Positions 61,930 through 64,000 of a stretch of 64,000 nt of DNA are shown here, one piece after another. Position numbers and translations under genes: made by a program. The notes below the pieces were generated by a model. That model was not told the origin of the DNA. It did no database searches and saw nothing but the letters and a program-made list of their open reading frames with translations. Each line of letters starts with the position of its first letter. Position 1 is the stretch's first letter. Source of the DNA: Pseudidiomarina aestuarii (GTDB lineage Bacteria > Pseudomonadota > Gammaproteobacteria > Enterobacterales > Alteromonadaceae); NCBI RefSeq assembly GCF_003987355.1, contig NZ_PIPR01000004.1:1-64000 (forward strand), written 5' to 3'.

Positions 61930-62957
61930 ACCACCCCCGAAGACTGCATCAGTCCAGTTTCGGTGCAGAGCCCAAAATATTGATTAGCAAGTTGAACCGC
62001 TTGAGATGCCGCGCCTTTGAGCAGATTATCAATGGCAACACAGATAACAATGTGATGGTTCTGTACTTGCCAATACACATCGGCAAATGGCGTGCGATCG
62101 ATGTGAGCCTGCGCTGGGGGCTGCTTCGCTATGCGGATAAGCGGCTGTGAGTCGTAAGCTGCTAGAAACGCTGACTCGACGTCTTGAATCGAAGCATCGT
62201 CGGCAAGTTGTGCATAGATAGTCGCGACAATACCGCGTTTGAAATTACCCAGATGGGGAACAAACACGACATCACGTTCCACAAATTGGCTAATTTCTGG
62301 TTGATGACGATGCGTAGTGACGCCATAGGCTTGCAAACTAACCTCAGCAAATTGCGTGGTCAGATTAGCCTTCCGTCCAGCTCCAGAAACGCCACTTACT
62401 GCACTAATAAATGGTGTGCAGTCTTTTCGTAACAGTTTCGTGATCGGCTTCAAACCAAGTCCAGCTGCGGTTGGATAACAACCGGCTACTGCGACCAGAG
62501 GTTCGGTACCTTTTAGCTGAGTAAATTCGGCTATGCCGTATGGAACGGAGTGAGTATCCGCAAGTTCTCGCGTGAACCCATAAGTTGCTTGGTGCAGAGT
62601 TTCATCGCGCAGCCTAAACGCGCCTGATAAATCAAACACGGTAATACCTTGCTCAATCAACTGCGGGGCAATTTCTGCGCTGGCCTCATGCGGGAGCGCT
62701 AAAAAAGCCACTCGAACCTGCTGACCAAGGGTAACCAACAGATCCGAGTGCCAAGGTTGCAGAACTAAATCTAACCGACCCTGTAACTGTGGATATAGAG
62801 TTGCGGCTGACTCTGCTGTGCGCGCGCTGGATGTAAAAGCGTGAACAAGGTGAAAGTGCGGATGCTGTTGGAGTAGCCACACCAATTCAATGCCGGTATA
62901 GCCACTGGCTCCGAACACTGCGCATGGAATTGTCTGTGGGTTGCTACTGGTCACCAC
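61926..62957 (-). CDS. argC: N-acetyl-gamma-glutamyl-phosphate reductase
   Basis: ArgC reduces the ArgB product with NADPH. The 343-residue protein has the Rossmann start CAVFGASGYTGIELVWLLQQHP, the catalytic Cys in VAVAGCYPTAAGLGL, and VSGVSGAGRKA. Translation begins at GTG 62957 (or the adjoining GTG) with AAGGTGAC as SD. It is the first gene of argCBFGH(A), behind an ARG-box promoter. Confidence 0.95.
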   Translation of the reverse strand: MVTSSNPQTIPCAVFGASGYTGIELVWLLQQHPHFHLVHAFTSSARTAESAATLYPQLQGRLDLVLQPWHSDLLVTLGQQVRVAFLALPHEASAEIAPQLIEQGITVFDLSGAFRLRDETLHQATYGFTRELADTHSVPYGIAEFTQLKGTEPLVAVAGCYPTAAGLGLKPITKLLRKDCTPFISAVSGVSGAGRKANLTTQFAEVSLQAYGVTTHRHQPEISQFVERDVVFVPHLGNFKRGIVATIYAQLADDASIQDVESAFLAAYDSQPLIRIAKQPPAQAHIDRTPFADVYWQVQNHHIVICVAIDNLLKGAASQAVQLANQYFGLCTETGLMQSSGVV

Positions 62958-62983
62958 GTCACCTTATCAATCAATATGAGTGG

Positions 62984-63012
62984 ATTTTAATGAATATAAA
63001 TTCAATAAACAA
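62984..63012 (-). promoter_or_regulatory. Predicted argC promoter
   Basis: On the minus strand TTGTTT (63007-63012), a 17-base spacer and TAAAAT (62984-62989). The -35 to -10 span lies under the ARG boxes, so ArgR binding would block RNA polymerase. Confidence 0.6.
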
Positions 63013-63027
63013 GCATAAATATTGTAT
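62989..63027. promoter_or_regulatory. ARG box pair (ArgR operator)
   Basis: AATGAATATAAATTCAAT (62989-63006) has the perfect TGAAT-N4-ATTCA palindrome of the ARG box. After the usual three-base spacer a weaker second box follows (63010-63027, with GCATAAATATTG matching at the central A/T positions). An ArgR hexamer with arginine would bind this pair. Confidence 0.8.
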
Positions 63028-63122
63028 TTTAGCGCATCATTAATGATAATTGGCATATGCAGCAACACTTCTATTAACAATTAATATATATTGTCATATA
63101 CAGCATAACTTTAGGTATAACG

Positions 63123-63151
63123 TTGACGGGTCAATTTCTCACCGATATCTT
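63123..63151 (+). promoter_or_regulatory. Predicted promoter of the terminal secreted-protein gene
   Basis: TTGACG (63123-63128), a 17-base spacer and TATCTT (63146-63151), 41 bases before the GTG start. ACCGA...TCGGT form a short inverted repeat around the -10. The stretch 63028-63120 between here and the ARG boxes is AT-rich with no gene. Confidence 0.45.
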
Positions 63152-63192
63152 TACTCGGTATTTACAATGTATAGCAAAAAAGATCCTGAAAT

Positions 63193-64000
63193 GTGCTGAA
63201 AACAATAATAAAAACAACAGCTGCTCTCGCACTTGTTGGTTCCACCGTTCACGTAAGCGCCGATCCATTCCCACCGAACTGGGATAATGGCTCGGGCGCT
63301 GCTGTGCATTTCAGTCCTGTGGCATGGCCGGATGAGCCAGCCAATCCACAAAGTTGCGGTGATAATTGTGGTGATTGGAAACCTTATACTCGTTTCCAAA
63401 ACAGCATGAACGATCTACGAAACAAGGATCCTTCCAATGGCGGCACGTCTCCGCAGTCTTATGTTAACGTCTCGTCGTCCTGTTCAGATGGTGATTTACC
63501 GAGTATTTATTACTACCTTCACCAAGGTCCGACTCCTGAACAAGACGTCGTTATGTTTCGTTGGCGTGTCGAGTCTGCACCGAATACTTATGCAACAGGA
63601 CCCAATACTGGAAGTTACGGATCGAGCGATCCTTGGTCATCTGCGCTTTGGAGCGTCCTGTTTGATGTAGATGGAACCGGCTACACCTCACTAGCTGCAC
63701 ATTTAGATGGCTCGTCTGGCTCTCCAAGCACGTCCATCGACAAGTTGGTTGGTATCTGGAGTAAGAACAACAACCACAGCCTAGATTATGTGAATGACCC
63801 AAGCGTCATCGAACTCGCCCACAACCCTACAGCCTTTGTAGGGCCAACCGGCAAGGTCATGAACTTTAACGGAAACAATACTCCGAGCGAGTCTTGGCCA
63901 AATGGCTCAGGCGAGACCGAATGGGACTACGGTTCTACTCGCGCCAAGTTAGTTAGTACCAGTTCGTGTAATGAGTACTTTGTGGATTACCAAATTCCGG
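63193..64000 (+). CDS. Secreted protein of unknown function, N-terminal part (cut by window end)
   Basis: An open frame of 269 codons begins at GTG 63193 and runs off the window. An in-frame TGA at 63187 and no ATG until about residue 72 make GTG the likely start, although the SD is poor. A signal peptide is clear (MLKTIIKTTAALALVGSTVHVSA, cut before DPFP). The mature part is rich in Gly, Ser, Asn and Trp, with a spaced Cys pair (CGDNC) and later single cysteines. Segments such as LFDVDGTGY and AAHLDGSSGSPS look like strand-rich adhesin-type domains. I do not recognise a named family; the protein may be much longer. Confidence 0.75.
   Translation, partial: MLKTIIKTTAALALVGSTVHVSADPFPPNWDNGSGAAVHFSPVAWPDEPANPQSCGDNCGDWKPYTRFQNSMNDLRNKDPSNGGTSPQSYVNVSSSCSDGDLPSIYYYLHQGPTPEQDVVMFRWRVESAPNTYATGPNTGSYGSSDPWSSALWSVLFDVDGTGYTSLAAHLDGSSGSPSTSIDKLVGIWSKNNNHSLDYVNDPSVIELAHNPTAFVGPTGKVMNFNGNNTPSESWPNGSGETEWDYGSTRAKLVSTSSCNEYFVDYQIP

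Noticed and set aside
63151-63399. 82-codon minus-strand frame at the end of the window
   Set aside because: It is antisense to the signal peptide and mature part of the secreted-protein gene, which has far better evidence.
1-64000. Prophage, insertion sequence, toxin-antitoxin or restriction-modification island
   Set aside because: No transposase, capsid, tail, restriction endonuclease or recognisable toxin family is encoded. The only methylase is Dam in its housekeeping position, and the XRE cassette is too small to call.

Overview
This window looks like the chromosome of a marine gammaproteobacterium of the order Alteromonadales, most probably Idiomarinaceae. That placement is an inference from gene content and order: an argCBFG-argH(A) operon whose lyase is fused to an acetyltransferase, cyaY-hemCDXY, lptM-lysA-dapF-DUF484-xerC-yigB-uvrD, pilMNOPQ-aroKB-dam, and metJ divergent from metL. 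Coding density is very high. Many neighbours overlap by ATGA, GTGA or TAATG, and several convergent pairs overlap at their 3' ends. I see no insertion sequence, prophage, CRISPR array or tRNA.

Layout. 1-130: the 3' end of a 5S rRNA gene and its terminator, closing an rRNA operon. 131-357: heptad-periodic repeats. 358-4568: a lipoprotein with tandem Ig-like domains and a DUF3494 (ice-binding-like) domain, followed by an OmpA protein with two peptidoglycan-binding domains. 4638-6330: a Crp/Fnr regulator and a YceI protein. 6378-10776: cyaY-hemC-hemD-hemX-hemY. 10864-17677: lptM to uvrD. 17653-24580: rarD, recQ, a LysE-type exporter, a Vgb-like beta-propeller, dgkA, and an unknown protein paired with an MscS channel. 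24540-28994: glutaryl-CoA dehydrogenase, a fused E1 alpha/beta 2-oxoacid dehydrogenase and an acyltransferase. 29111-34670: small housekeeping and unknown genes, ending in an amidoligase/class I glutamine amidotransferase pair. 34828-39692: a hybrid sensor kinase and a REC-EAL-GAF-degenerate-GGDEF protein. 39705-40988: a thiamine-binding-like protein and a membrane protein/XRE/small membrane protein cassette. 40985-56951: yhiN, a peroxiredoxin, rsmJ, elaA, dam, aroB, aroK, pilQPONM, mrcA, metL and metJ. 57133-62957: the arginine operon. 63193 to the end: the start of a large secreted protein.

Regulation read from sequence. A tandem MetJ operator lies between metJ and metL. A near-perfect ARG box overlaps the predicted argC promoter. 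A CTTGACAT direct and inverted repeat sits over the promoter of the XRE cassette. A perfect-arm palindrome lies between pilM and mrcA.

Points for follow-up are: the gcdH/E1-fusion/acyltransferase triad with no E2 or E3; the degenerate-ATPase-like protein next to MscS; the amidoligase pair; the cysteine-paired Ig/DUF3494 lipoprotein with a double-anchored OmpA; the XRE cassette; and a family of 7-bp-periodic intergenic repeats. None of these is proven to be a new system from sequence alone.
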